64,000 nt of DNA, from assembly GCF_004217145.1 (NCBI RefSeq), contig NZ_SHKR01000015.1, positions 186,001 to 250,000 of the forward strand, read 5' to 3'. Numbering within the stretch: the stretch's first letter is position 1; each line of letters starts with the position of its first letter. The stretch comes from Kribbella rubisoli (GTDB lineage: Bacteria; Actinomycetota; Actinomycetes; Propionibacteriales; Kribbellaceae). This document shows positions 1 to 7,968 of the stretch, piece after piece. The position numbers were made by a program, and so were the translations under genes. The notes beneath the pieces were generated by a model. That model saw only the letters and a list, made by a program, of their open reading frames with translations, did not search any database and was not told the origin of the DNA.

Positions 1-1
1 A

Positions 2-853
2 CTGGCCCGGTTCGGGCTGGACTACGAGACTGTTGCTAAGGGCAACCCGAAGCTGATCTACGCCTCGATCAGCGGGTTCGGGTCGGGGCCGAAGGGCGCC
101 GCGTTGCCCGGGTACGACCTGATCGTGCAGGCGATCTCCGGATTGATGAGCCTGACCGGTGACCCGAAGGGCGAGCCGTTCCGGGCCGGCATCTCGGTCT
201 TCGACGTGATGGCCGGACTGCATGCCACGATCGGCGTACTGTCCGCGCTCAACGCACGCCACGAGACCGGTCGCGGTCAGCACGTCGAGGTCAACCTGAT
301 GTCGTCGGCGCTGTCCGGCCTGGTCAACCAGTCGAGCGCGTACGTCGCGGGCGGCGTCGTACCGCTGCGGATGGGGAACAGCCATCCGAGCCTGTTCCCG
401 TACGAGCCGCTGCCGTGTGCGGACGGGGAACTGATCATCACGGCCGGGAACAACGGGCAGTTCCGCAAGCTGGTCGAGGTTCTCGGCGTACCGGAGCTGG
501 CCGAGGATCCGCGGTTCGACCGGAACGAGAAGCGGACCGTGAACCGCGAGGAACTGCGGCCGTTGCTGATCGAGCGATTGTCGACGAGAACCAAGCTGGA
601 GTGGTTCAGGGACATCATCGCGGCCGGGGTGCCGTGCGGGCCGATCAACACCGTCGACGGCGGCATCGCGTTCGCCGAGGACCTCGGGCTGGATCCGGTG
701 GTCACCATCGGCGGGATCCCCGGCGTGCGCAATCCGATCACGTTCACCGGCGACACCAGCGACAGAACGGACGCTGCGTCGTACCGGCTCCCGCCGCCGT
801 CGCTGAACGAACACGGCGCCGAGCTGAGGAAGTGGCTGGAGGGCGAGGGATGA
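2..853 (+). CDS. CaiB/BaiF (class III) CoA-transferase, 5' end missing
   Basis: The reading frame is already open at base 2, so the N-terminal part lies outside the window; about 283 codons are present of the roughly 380-400 usual for the family. Family III CoA-transferases move CoA between carboxylic acids through an aspartyl-CoA thioester. The visible part contains the family signatures YASISGFG, PGYDLIVQAISG and the segment VFDVMAGLHA, whose Asp (codon at 203-205) aligns with the catalytic Asp of formyl-CoA transferase, followed by the usual H-x-TGRGQ-x-VEV stretch. The stop overlaps the next start (ATGA), so it is translationally coupled to the citrate-synthase-fold gene. Context suggests activation of an organic acid formed after ring cleavage. 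The family call is secure; the substrate is unknown. Confidence 0.93.
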   Translation: MARFGLDYETVAKGNPKLIYASISGFGSGPKGAALPGYDLIVQAISGLMSLTGDPKGEPFRAGISVFDVMAGLHATIGVLSALNARHETGRGQHVEVNLMSSALSGLVNQSSAYVAGGVVPLRMGNSHPSLFPYEPLPCADGELIITAGNNGQFRKLVEVLGVPELAEDPRFDRNEKRTVNREELRPLLIERLSTRTKLEWFRDIIAAGVPCGPINTVDGGIAFAEDLGLDPVVTIGGIPGVRNPITFTGDTSDRTDAASYRLPPPSLNEHGAELRKWLEGEG

Positions 854-1650
854 GCGACGAACAGGTGGCACCGCCGGCGTTCCCGACCTCGCTCGGTACG
901 TCGACCGCTGATGAGATCCGTCTGCTCGGGCAGGATCTCACCGCGGACTTGATGGGCAAGGTGGGGTTCGGCGAGCTGGCGTTCTGGCTGGTTGCACTGC
1001 GTCGGCCGACACCGTCGGAGACTCGCGTGTTCGAGGCGGTCCTGGTCGCGCTGGCAGACCACGGGTTCACGCCAACCGCGATCGCCGCGCGGGTCACCTA
1101 CCTGTCCGCTCCGGATTCCCTGCAGGGGGCGCTCGCCGCCGGCCTGCTCGGTGGTGGATCCCGCTTCCTCGGCGTGACCGAGGACTGCGGGATGTTCCTC
1201 CATCAAGCGCTGGCCGGCGGCGAGCCGCCGACAGACGAGACCGGCTGGGACGACCTCGCGCTGGAGCTCGTCGAACAGTCCCGGGCCAACGGAACCTTCA
1301 TCCCCGGCCTGGGACATCCGGTCCACAAGGTCCAGGACCCGCGCACGCCGGTGCTGATCGACCTCGTCCGCGAAGAAGGCCTCGAAGGTCCGCACCTCAA
1401 ACTGTTCCAGGCGATCGGCCGCGTGCACGAGCAGGTGCTCGGCCGCAAACTGCCGTTGAACGGCGCCGGAGTCTGCGGCGCCGCGCTCGCCGACCTCGGG
1501 TTGCCGGTCGAGCTGCTGCGCGGATTCGCCTTGCTGGCAAGGGCTGCCGGGCTGCTCGGTCAGCTCGCCGAGGAGCGTCGCCGGCCGATCGGGATGGATA
1601 TCTACTCCACCGTCGACCGCAACGCCGTGTACGTCGATCCGGAATCCTGA
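850..1650 (+). CDS. Citrate synthase-fold protein, citryl-CoA lyase-like
   Basis: This 266-residue protein carries the citrate synthase active-site signature GLGHPVHKVQDPR at about residues 153-165, with the His expected in the catalytic centre, and ends with the typical PIGMDIYS helix region. It is far shorter than true citrate synthases (about 370-430 residues), as are the citryl-CoA lyase-like members of PF00285. Those enzymes cleave or form C-C bonds of citryl-CoA-like thioesters. The start overlaps the CoA-transferase stop by 4 nt, so the two probably act in sequence: CoA-transferase activates a hydroxy-tricarboxylate, this enzyme cleaves it. That pathway is inference. It is followed after 11 nt by the dioxygenase genes. 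Confidence 0.8.
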   Translation: MSDEQVAPPAFPTSLGTSTADEIRLLGQDLTADLMGKVGFGELAFWLVALRRPTPSETRVFEAVLVALADHGFTPTAIAARVTYLSAPDSLQGALAAGLLGGGSRFLGVTEDCGMFLHQALAGGEPPTDETGWDDLALELVEQSRANGTFIPGLGHPVHKVQDPRTPVLIDLVREEGLEGPHLKLFQAIGRVHEQVLGRKLPLNGAGVCGAALADLGLPVELLRGFALLARAAGLLGQLAEERRRPIGMDIYSTVDRNAVYVDPES

Positions 1651-1661
1651 AGGAGCATCGT

Positions 1662-2525
1662 ATGGCCACTGTCGCCGCCGTGATCGCTTCCACCCATCAT
1701 CCGTTCTACTACCGCGCCAGCACCGCGACGGGCGCGGACCGGCCGCCGTTCGCCGACGAGTGGGTGGCGAAGATCGAGGCGTTCCGCGAGACGCTGACGA
1801 AGGCCCGGCCGGACATCCTGGTGATGGTCGGCAGCGATCACTTCCACCAGCTGTGGCTCGACAACATGCCGCAGTTCCTGGTCGGCAAAGCGCCGTACTT
1901 CGACGCGAACTGGTACAACGAGGAACGCGAGTTCGGGCTGCCGCGGATGCGGCTGGCCGGGGACGAGCAGCTGGCGTCACACATCCTGCGTAACGGGCTG
2001 GACGCCGGCTTCGATCTTGCCTTCAGCAACGAACTGCGGATCGACCACAGCATCACCTGCCCGATCATCACGCTGCGCCCGGAAGCGGACCTGCCGATCG
2101 TGCCGATCTACACGAACATCTTCGCGCCGCCGCTGCCCCGTCCGGGCCGGTTCGTGGAGCTGGGACGGACGATCCGGGAGCTGGTCGAATCGTGGCCGAT
2201 CGACAAGCGGGTGGCGATCATCGGCACCGGGCACCTGTCGCTGGAGCTCGGCGGGCCGCGGCAGTTCGGCGAGCACGGGCCCGATCCGGAGTTCGACCGC
2301 AAGGCCGTGGACTGGATCGCGAGCGGTGATGTCGACGGGTGCTTGTCCGAGGTGACGCTGGACAGCCTGCATCAGCCGGGCAACGCGACGCACGGGTTCA
2401 TGGACTTCATGCTGATGATGGGCGTCGCGGGTGCCGGTGCGAAGGCGGATCACGTCGACTCGCTCGACCTGTTCCACACGATGGAGGCGTACTTCACCTG
2501 GTACCCGAACGGAGTGCCGGCATGA
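1662..2525 (+). CDS. Class III extradiol dioxygenase, catalytic (LigB-type) subunit
   Basis: The 287-residue protein resembles the beta subunit of protocatechuate 4,5-dioxygenase, which cleaves catechol-type rings next to the diol using non-haem Fe(II). Visible family features are the N-terminal THHPF (His 12/13, candidate iron ligand), GSDHFHQLW around residue 60 (second His) and GTGHLSLEL (candidate catalytic His). An AAGGAG site at 1650-1655 supports the ATG. The stop overlaps the start of the LigA-type subunit by 4 nt. The aromatic substrate cannot be told from the sequence; gallate, protocatechuate and related diols are all possible. Confidence 0.88.
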   Translation: MATVAAVIASTHHPFYYRASTATGADRPPFADEWVAKIEAFRETLTKARPDILVMVGSDHFHQLWLDNMPQFLVGKAPYFDANWYNEEREFGLPRMRLAGDEQLASHILRNGLDAGFDLAFSNELRIDHSITCPIITLRPEADLPIVPIYTNIFAPPLPRPGRFVELGRTIRELVESWPIDKRVAIIGTGHLSLELGGPRQFGEHGPDPEFDRKAVDWIASGDVDGCLSEVTLDSLHQPGNATHGFMDFMLMMGVAGAGAKADHVDSLDLFHTMEAYFTWYPNGVPA

Positions 2526-2881
2526 GTAAGTACTTGCTGAACAAGTTCCTCTACACCGTCGACCGGGATCCTGATTTGGTCGAGCGGTACCGCCAGGACG
2601 CCGCCGGGACGGTCAGCTGGTGGGAGCAGGAGATGGCGAACCAGTTGCTGAACTGTGCGGTGGCGGAGAAGTCGACCTGGCTCGAGTTCACCGACGAGGA
2701 GCGGCGTGCGCTGCGCGAGCACGATCATGTGGCACTGTTCGGTTTGGGCGCGCATCCGTTCCTGACGCTGACGTTGTTCATCGCGATGTTCGAGCGGGAT
2801 CACGGGCCGCTCGAGTACCAGAAGGCGTACGGGCGGGCGTTGCATCAGCACTCGTTGCCGTATCCGGACATCGCTACCTGA
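2522..2881 (+). CDS. Extradiol dioxygenase small (LigA-type) subunit
   Basis: This 119-residue helical protein matches the alpha subunit of LigAB-type dioxygenases, which caps the active site of the catalytic subunit. It shows the family's N-terminal LNKFLYTVDRDPDL region and the GAHPFLTLTLF segment. The ATGA overlap with the catalytic subunit gene implies coupled, equimolar synthesis. An AGGAGG ribosome site for the next gene begins at its last base. Confidence 0.85.
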   Translation: MSKYLLNKFLYTVDRDPDLVERYRQDAAGTVSWWEQEMANQLLNCAVAEKSTWLEFTDEERRALREHDHVALFGLGAHPFLTLTLFIAMFERDHGPLEYQKAYGRALHQHSLPYPDIAT

Positions 2882-2890
2882 GGAGGACGC

Positions 2891-3865
2891 GTGCGAGCCG
2901 CAATACTGCACACTCACGGCGAACCGCCAAAACACGTCGAGCACCCGGATCCCGTCGCCGGGGAGGGCGTGTCGATTGTGCGCGTGACGGCCGCTCCGGT
3001 CGTTCCGCTGGACTTGTTGTGCGCTACCGGTACGTCGTACTTCGGCCCGCCGGAGCTGCCGTACGTGCCTGGCGTGCAAGGCGTCGGCGTGGTCGAGCAG
3101 TCCTCCGCGCTGGCGCCAGGGACGCGGGTGTTCTTCGCGACCTCGGCCGGCATGGCCGCGGGGGACGGGAGCTTCGCGGAGCGGGCCGCCGTGCCCGATG
3201 CGGACCTGATCGCGTTGGAGACTCCGGTCGCGGACCCGGCGGTGGCGGCGATCGGGCTGTCCGGGGTGGCCGGGTGGATGACGTTGACCTGGCGGGCACA
3301 GCTACAGCCGGGGGAGCAGGTGCTCGTGCTCGGTGGCGGCGGTGCTGTGGGTCAGGTCGCGATCGGCGCGGCCCGGGTGCTCGGTGCGTCGCGAGTCGTC
3401 GCCGTCGCCCGGTCGGACGCGTCGAAACAGCGGGCGCTCGCCGCCGGTGCGGACGAGGTGGTTGCCGCGAGCACCGATGTCGACGAGCTGACGAGCCGGC
3501 TCGGCGCCCCGTCGTACGACGTGGTGATCGACCCGGTCTTCGGCACCGCCGCGACGGCCGCGGCGCGGGTGCTCGCTCCGGGCGGCCGGCTCGTCAACCT
3601 CGGTGGATCGTCGGGAGACGAGGCGGTGTTCTCGTCGGCCGTACTGCGGGGCCGGACGGCGAGCGTGCTCGGGTACACGAACAACGCGTTGACGGCGGAT
3701 CAGCGGCGGGAGGCGTTGACCGCCGTACTCCATCACGCGGCATTCGGGGCCATCGCGGTGGCTCACGAGACCGTCACGCTCGACGAGGTCGCGACCGCGT
3801 GGAAACGTCAGGCGGCCGGCGAAACCGACGGCCGCCTCGTGCTGACGATCACAGCAGCCGAGTGA
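2891..3865 (+). CDS. MDR-family NAD(P)H-dependent oxidoreductase (quinone reductase-like)
   Basis: The 324-residue protein has the medium-chain dehydrogenase fold: an N-terminal GroES-like domain, then a Rossmann domain with the nucleotide loop GGGGAVGQVAIGAA near residue 145. The usual Cys/His ligands for structural and catalytic zinc are not evident, which fits the zinc-free quinone reductase branch. The GTG start is fixed by AGGAGG at 2881-2886. It closes the ring-cleavage operon and may reduce an enone or aldehyde intermediate (inference). Its 3' end overlaps the convergent ClpP-like gene by 17 nt. Confidence 0.85.
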   Translation: MRAAILHTHGEPPKHVEHPDPVAGEGVSIVRVTAAPVVPLDLLCATGTSYFGPPELPYVPGVQGVGVVEQSSALAPGTRVFFATSAGMAAGDGSFAERAAVPDADLIALETPVADPAVAAIGLSGVAGWMTLTWRAQLQPGEQVLVLGGGGAVGQVAIGAARVLGASRVVAVARSDASKQRALAAGADEVVAASTDVDELTSRLGAPSYDVVIDPVFGTAATAAARVLAPGGRLVNLGGSSGDEAVFSSAVLRGRTASVLGYTNNALTADQRREALTAVLHHAAFGAIAVAHETVTLDEVATAWKRQAAGETDGRLVLTITAAE

Positions 3866-4520
3866 TCAGGCCGTAGTCCTTCGCTTCGTCGGCGGTGAGG
3901 ATGCGGCCCGGGTCGAGGTCGTTCGTCACCTCGTCGGGTGAGCGGCCGGTTGCGTTGGCGATGAGGTCCCGGAGACGTCCGAGTTGCCGCGTGTGTTCGC
4001 CGGCGAACGCCGCGAGCTGGTCGGCCGTGCCGTCCGCCGTGACCTTGGGCGTCGAGAGGACGAACACCGTGTGGCGGTGGGCTTCGCGCTGCGCAGCGGC
4101 AGCGAGTACGGCGATCGCCGGGCCGCGAACGGTGCCACGGGCAACGATGTGGACCGGCGCGCTGATCAGGTCGATCGCGCCCGTGAGTGCGAGCGCGGCG
4201 TCCAGCTCGGAGTCCGTCGAGGACAGGTGCAGGATGATCGGCTCGTTGCTACGAGCATCAAGTAGTAACAGCTGCGCCGCCACGTGACTGGCCAACGCTT
4301 CGTCCAGCCGTCCGTCGACCAGGATCGTCCGCTCCGCCAGCAGCCGATCGGCAAGCTCCCGCTCGAGACTGATCGACATCGGCTCGTACCAAGAAGGCAG
4401 GATCGGCTGCGGCGCGACTCCCGGCTGCGGAGGCACCCCCGGCCTCGGTGGGATCGCGGGTCCCGGGCTCGGGATCTCCGGGCCCGGTGGCCAGGTCGCG
4501 GCTGGTTTCTCGAGGTGCAT
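3849..4520 (-). CDS. ClpP-like protein lacking the catalytic Ser and His (pseudoprotease)
   Basis: Residues 50-223 of this 223-residue protein follow the ClpP fold, including the C-terminal LTADEAKDYGLI that matches the LSAPEAVEYGLV of ClpP. The catalytic positions are changed: the GQAASMGA nucleophile region reads GTVRGPAIA (Ser replaced by Gly 133), the MIHQP His region reads VLSTP (His replaced by Ser 156), and the SPGG oxyanion loop is lost. Only the Asp near residue 203 seems kept. Residues 11-40 form a Pro/Gly-rich extension. The start is supported by AGGAGGA upstream. It may be a regulatory or structural subunit of a Clp complex; this is inference from hand alignment. It stands alone, upstream of no other clp gene. 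Confidence 0.75.
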   Translation of the reverse strand: MHLEKPAATWPPGPEIPSPGPAIPPRPGVPPQPGVAPQPILPSWYEPMSISLERELADRLLAERTILVDGRLDEALASHVAAQLLLLDARSNEPIILHLSSTDSELDAALALTGAIDLISAPVHIVARGTVRGPAIAVLAAAAQREAHRHTVFVLSTPKVTADGTADQLAAFAGEHTRQLGRLRDLIANATGRSPDEVTNDLDPGRILTADEAKDYGLITRLL

Positions 4521-4602
4521 GCTTCCTCCTGGTTACGTCGTCCTGTCCACCCTGCGACACACGTCTGCCGGGGAGAAGGGTGTTCCGCTGTCAGCAGACG
4601 AG

Positions 4603-5544
4603 TCAGCTCAGGGCAGACACGGCGGCGACGATCCGGTCCCAGAAGGCGGCTTGGTCGAGGGCGACTGCGACCTGCGCGTTGGGTGGGCGGCCGGTGTATC
4701 CGTCGAGGTCAACGACCGTTGCGCCGGTAGTCCACTCACCTTGGGTCTCGATGACCAGGTTTGCGTCGACACAGCCGACGATCGCCGGGTCGATGACGCG
4801 CGCGACCGCGACCGGATCGTGGAGCGGCGGTGACTCGAAGCCGAACAGCTCCCGGTACGTCGACGCGAAGAACGTCATCCACTCGATGCAGACCCGCGCC
4901 AGCGGTGTCCCGAGCTGCTCGAAGCGCGCGAGTACGTCGGCCGTGACCAGCGCCCGATGCGTCACGTTCAGCCCGCACATCGTGAACGGCACCCCGGACT
5001 GTACGACGAGGTCCGCCGCCTCGGGGTCGACGTACGCGTTGGCCTCGGCGAGGGGTGCGATGTTGCCGCGGTCGGTCGATCCGCCCATCCAGACGATCTC
5101 GGTGATGTTCGCGGCCAGACCCGGCTCGTCGGAGAGCAGTCGCGCGATGTTCGTCAGCGCCCCGGTCGCCACGATCGTCGCCGGCGTCGTCCGCAGTACG
5201 TCGACCAGCAGTTCCTGCGCGGAGTACGGCGACTCCGGCACGGACGGCTCGTCGTCGAAGAGCGGCCCGTCGAGACCGGTCTTGCCGTGGACGTCGTCCG
5301 CGATGCGCAACCGCCGTACCAGCGGCCGATCCGCGCCACGCGCGACCGGGATGCCGGACGCGCCCGCGAGCGACAGGACCCGGCGCGCGTTCACCGTGCA
5401 CTTGTCGACGGTCTGGTTGCCGGCCACGGTCGTCACCGCGAGCAGGTCCACGGCCGGATCGGCCACCGCGAGGAGGATCGCCATCGCGTCGTCGTGGCCG
5501 GGATCGCAGTCGAGGACGAGAGGTACGGGAGTAGACGCAGCCAT
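4603..5544 (-). CDS. Inosine-uridine type nucleoside hydrolase
   Basis: The 313-residue protein begins with the family hallmark DCDPGHDDA (residues 12-20), whose Asp residues bind the catalytic calcium ion, and retains later features including VWMGGS, GLNVTHRAL and a C-terminal LHDPVAVA segment. Such enzymes hydrolyse the N-glycosidic bond of ribonucleosides for base salvage; specificity is not predictable. No signal peptide is seen, so it is cytoplasmic. It is divergent from ftsH, with only 64 nt between the two start codons. Confidence 0.92.
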   Translation of the reverse strand: MAASTPVPLVLDCDPGHDDAMAILLAVADPAVDLLAVTTVAGNQTVDKCTVNARRVLSLAGASGIPVARGADRPLVRRLRIADDVHGKTGLDGPLFDDEPSVPESPYSAQELLVDVLRTTPATIVATGALTNIARLLSDEPGLAANITEIVWMGGSTDRGNIAPLAEANAYVDPEAADLVVQSGVPFTMCGLNVTHRALVTADVLARFEQLGTPLARVCIEWMTFFASTYRELFGFESPPLHDPVAVARVIDPAIVGCVDANLVIETQGEWTTGATVVDLDGYTGRPPNAQVAVALDQAAFWDRIVAAVSALS

Positions 5545-5608
5545 GCGCCAGGGTACGACGCCGGAGTTGTTGCTGTTTCGGGGACGGTTCAGGACCTATG
5601 TTGGCTCC

Positions 5609-7666
5609 ATGAGCGACAAGGATCAGCCGCCGCCGCAGGACCAGTCCACGGCCGACCGCGGCCAGGGCCCGGGCCGAGACTCGGGTCAGGGCTCCGGTCA
5701 AGGTTCTGGGCAGGGCGATCGTAGCGACGGATCGCAACGGCCTCCGCACAAGCCGTGGCGGACCGAGGGACTGCCGCCCGGTCACGGCGACGGCGACAAG
5801 CCGCGACGCCCGAAGTGGTGGAAGTGGGCCGCGTGGATCGTCGGCGGGTATCTCGTGCTGTTCCTGCTCACGACGATGCAGGACCAGATGTCCGGCGGCG
5901 AGCAGACCATCGCCTACACCGACTTCACCGCACAGGTGCAGAAGCAGAACGTCGCCGAGATCTTCGCCCGGGGTGACACGATCCAGGGCCGGCTGAAGGC
6001 GGCCGCTCCGGTGCCGGGTAAGACCGACCAGAACTACACGAAGTTCACCACCGAGCGGCCGACGTTCGCGAACGACAACCTGTACGGCGACCTGCAGAAG
6101 GGCGGCGCCACCGTCCGGGCGACGCCGGTGGTCGCGCAGCGTGGCGTGCTGGTGAACCTGCTGATCTCGCTCGGCCCGTTCATCCTGATCGCGGCCTTCT
6201 ACTGGTGGCTGTTCCGGCGGCAGCGGGCCGCGGGCGGTCTCGGTGGTGTCGGTGGACTGTTCGGCGGTGGCGGTCAGCAGAAGAAGCCGGTCGACCCGAG
6301 CACGGTGCGGGTGACGTTCGCCGACGTGGCGGGGATCGACGAGGTCGAGGCCGAGATCGAGGAGGTCGTCGACTACCTCAAAGATCCGGACAAGTACCGG
6401 CGGCTCGGGGCGCGGGCGCCGAAGGGCGTGCTGCTGGAGGGCGCGCCCGGTACCGGTAAGACGTTGCTGGCGCGGGCGACTGCGGGTGAGGCCGGCGTAC
6501 CGTTCTTCTCCGCGAGCGCGTCGGAGTTCATCGAGATGATCGTGGGTGTCGGTGCGAGCCGGGTCCGCGAGCTGTTCGGTGAGGCGCGCAAGGTGGCGCC
6601 GGCGATCATCTTCATCGACGAGATCGACACCATCGGCCGCGCTCGCGGCGGTGCCCGTTCGATCGGCGGCCACGATGAGGGCGAGCAGACGCTGAACCAG
6701 ATCCTCACCGAGATGGACGGCTTCTCCGGTACGGAGGGCGTCGTCACGCTCGCGGCCACGAACCGCGCCGACGTCCTCGACCCCGCGCTGCTGCGGCCCG
6801 GGCGGTTCGACCGCACGATCACCGTGAACGCACCGGACCAGCCGGGCCGCGAGGCGATCCTCAAGGTGCATGCCCGCGGCAAGCCGCTCGCGCCGGACGC
6901 CGACCTGAACGCGCTGTCCAAGTCCACACCGGGCATGACCGGCGCCGATCTCGCGAACCTGCTGAACGAGGCAGCGCTCGCGGCGGCGCGGCAGGGCGAG
7001 TCGCAGATCACCCAACGCGATCTCACCGACGCGCTGGAGAAGATCCAGCTCGGTGCGGCGCGGAACGTCGTCATGCCGGAGGAGGAGCGGCGTCGTACGG
7101 CGTACCACGAAGGTGGCCACGCGCTGCTCGGCATGATCCAGAAGGGCGCGGACCCCGTTCGCAAGGTGTCGATCATCCCGCGCGGTCGTGCGCTGGGCGT
7201 CACGCTGTCGACGCCGGATGCCGACCGCTACGGGTACGACGTGGAGTACCTGCGCGGCCGGATCATCGGCGCGCTCGGCGGGATGGCGGCCGAGCAGGAG
7301 GTGCTCGGCGTCGTGACCACGGGAGCCGAGAGCGACCTGGAAACGGCTACGCGGATAGCCCGCTCCATGGTCGGGCGGTGGGGCATGTCCGACGCGATCG
7401 GCCCGGTCTCCATCCTTCCGTCCGAGGGCGACGCCCGGACGGCGGGCGTGTCCGACGAGCTCCTCAACACCGTCGACTCAGAGGTCCGCAGCCTGATCGA
7501 ACAGTGCTACGCCGAGGCCCGCCGCCTCCTCCGCGACAACCGCCCCCGCCTTGACTCCATCGCCGAACAACTCCTCCTCCACGAAACCCTCGACGAAGCC
7601 GACGCCTACGCCGCCGCCGGCATCCCCCACGAGGCACGACAAGCAGCTGACCATCTCAGGGGTTGA
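5609..7666 (+). CDS. ftsH: ATP-dependent zinc metalloprotease FtsH
   Basis: A 685-residue membrane AAA+ protease that degrades membrane and regulatory proteins. An N-terminal Gly/Gln-rich cytoplasmic stretch (about residues 18-40) precedes transmembrane segment 1 (about 72-92), an extracytoplasmic domain, and transmembrane segment 2 (ISLGPFILIAAFYWWLF). The AAA module has Walker A GAPGTGKT (about 278-285), Walker B IIFIDEID and the second region of homology (ATNRADVLDPALLRPGRFDR). The protease has HEGGH at 500-504 with a downstream Asp in GAESDLETA as third zinc ligand. The ATG at 5609 is chosen because the upstream in-frame extension has no family similarity. Its TGA lies in the loop of a perfect hairpin. 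Confidence 0.96.
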   Translation: MSDKDQPPPQDQSTADRGQGPGRDSGQGSGQGSGQGDRSDGSQRPPHKPWRTEGLPPGHGDGDKPRRPKWWKWAAWIVGGYLVLFLLTTMQDQMSGGEQTIAYTDFTAQVQKQNVAEIFARGDTIQGRLKAAAPVPGKTDQNYTKFTTERPTFANDNLYGDLQKGGATVRATPVVAQRGVLVNLLISLGPFILIAAFYWWLFRRQRAAGGLGGVGGLFGGGGQQKKPVDPSTVRVTFADVAGIDEVEAEIEEVVDYLKDPDKYRRLGARAPKGVLLEGAPGTGKTLLARATAGEAGVPFFSASASEFIEMIVGVGASRVRELFGEARKVAPAIIFIDEIDTIGRARGGARSIGGHDEGEQTLNQILTEMDGFSGTEGVVTLAATNRADVLDPALLRPGRFDRTITVNAPDQPGREAILKVHARGKPLAPDADLNALSKSTPGMTGADLANLLNEAALAAARQGESQITQRDLTDALEKIQLGAARNVVMPEEERRRTAYHEGGHALLGMIQKGADPVRKVSIIPRGRALGVTLSTPDADRYGYDVEYLRGRIIGALGGMAAEQEVLGVVTTGAESDLETATRIARSMVGRWGMSDAIGPVSILPSEGDARTAGVSDELLNTVDSEVRSLIEQCYAEARRLLRDNRPRLDSIAEQLLLHETLDEADAYAAAGIPHEARQAADHLRG

Positions 7667-7680
7667 CCCCTGAGATGGTC
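7649..7680. terminator. Perfect hairpin enclosing the ftsH stop codon
   Basis: Arms GACCATCTCAGGGG (7649-7662) and CCCCTGAGATGGTC (7667-7680) form a 14-bp stem with loop TTGA; the ftsH TGA is 7664-7666. There is no T-run, so intrinsic termination is uncertain. The same core recurs at 7718-7737, so this may be a REP-like element rather than a simple terminator. Confidence 0.7.
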
Positions 7681-7717
7681 GGTTGCACCCCCGGCACGCG
7701 AGAGGCCAACCGACAAC

Positions 7718-7737
7718 CTCAGGGGTCAACCCCTGAG
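7718..7737. repeat. Second copy of the CTCAGGGGT palindrome
   Basis: CTCAGGGGT (7718-7726) and ACCCCTGAG (7729-7737) are perfect 9-bp arms around CA. Flanking bases repeat parts of the first hairpin (a GATGGTCGG run follows both), so the two copies form a small paired palindromic repeat between ftsH and the next gene. Confidence 0.7.
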
Positions 7738-7968
7738 ATGGTCGGCGCCGGCCCCGAGCTCGGTGCAGGGTTCGGGCTGTACCGGTTGAATGCGGCCGGC
7801 AGCGCCTTCGACGCTGTCGGCCGCGCCGAGGAAGACGGCTACGGACACTTCCAAGCCGGCGCGGGCCACGGTCGCGGTGCCCGTGAACCTGCGCCGGCGT
7901 GGAACTGGTGGACCCGGAACCAGGCTCCCGGCGACCAGTACGGCCCGTGGGCGCCTATCCGATGGTGA
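7738..7968 (+). CDS. Possible small protein, unrecognised
   Basis: An open frame of 76 codons fills the space after ftsH. Its third codon positions are strongly GC-rich, as in real genes here, and the C-terminus is Trp-rich (WNWWTRNQ, WAPIRW). Against it: no ribosome site precedes the ATG, which sits in the repeat, and it overlaps the convergent secreted-protein gene by 14 nt. It may be a gene remnant. No family recognised; if this frame is not coding, I see nothing else in the stretch except the two palindromes. Confidence 0.22.
   Translation: MVGAGPELGAGFGLYRLNAAGSAFDAVGRAEEDGYGHFQAGAGHGRGAREPAPAWNWWTRNQAPGDQYGPWAPIRW

Noticed and set aside
277..1980. Long minus-strand open frame of 567 codons opposite the first three genes
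   Set aside because: High-GC sequence leaves antisense frames open by default. The translation is Arg/Pro-rich low complexity, and the plus strand carries clear families with ribosome sites.
4736..7120. 794-codon minus-strand frame opposite ftsH and part of the nucleoside hydrolase
   Set aside because: It is antisense to FtsH motifs along most of its length, has an Arg/Gly-rich composition and shows no domain.
7738..7968. Confident gene call for the small Trp-rich frame after ftsH
   Set aside because: GC-rich third positions favour coding, but with no ribosome site, no family and a start inside a repeat I keep it only as a low-confidence entry.
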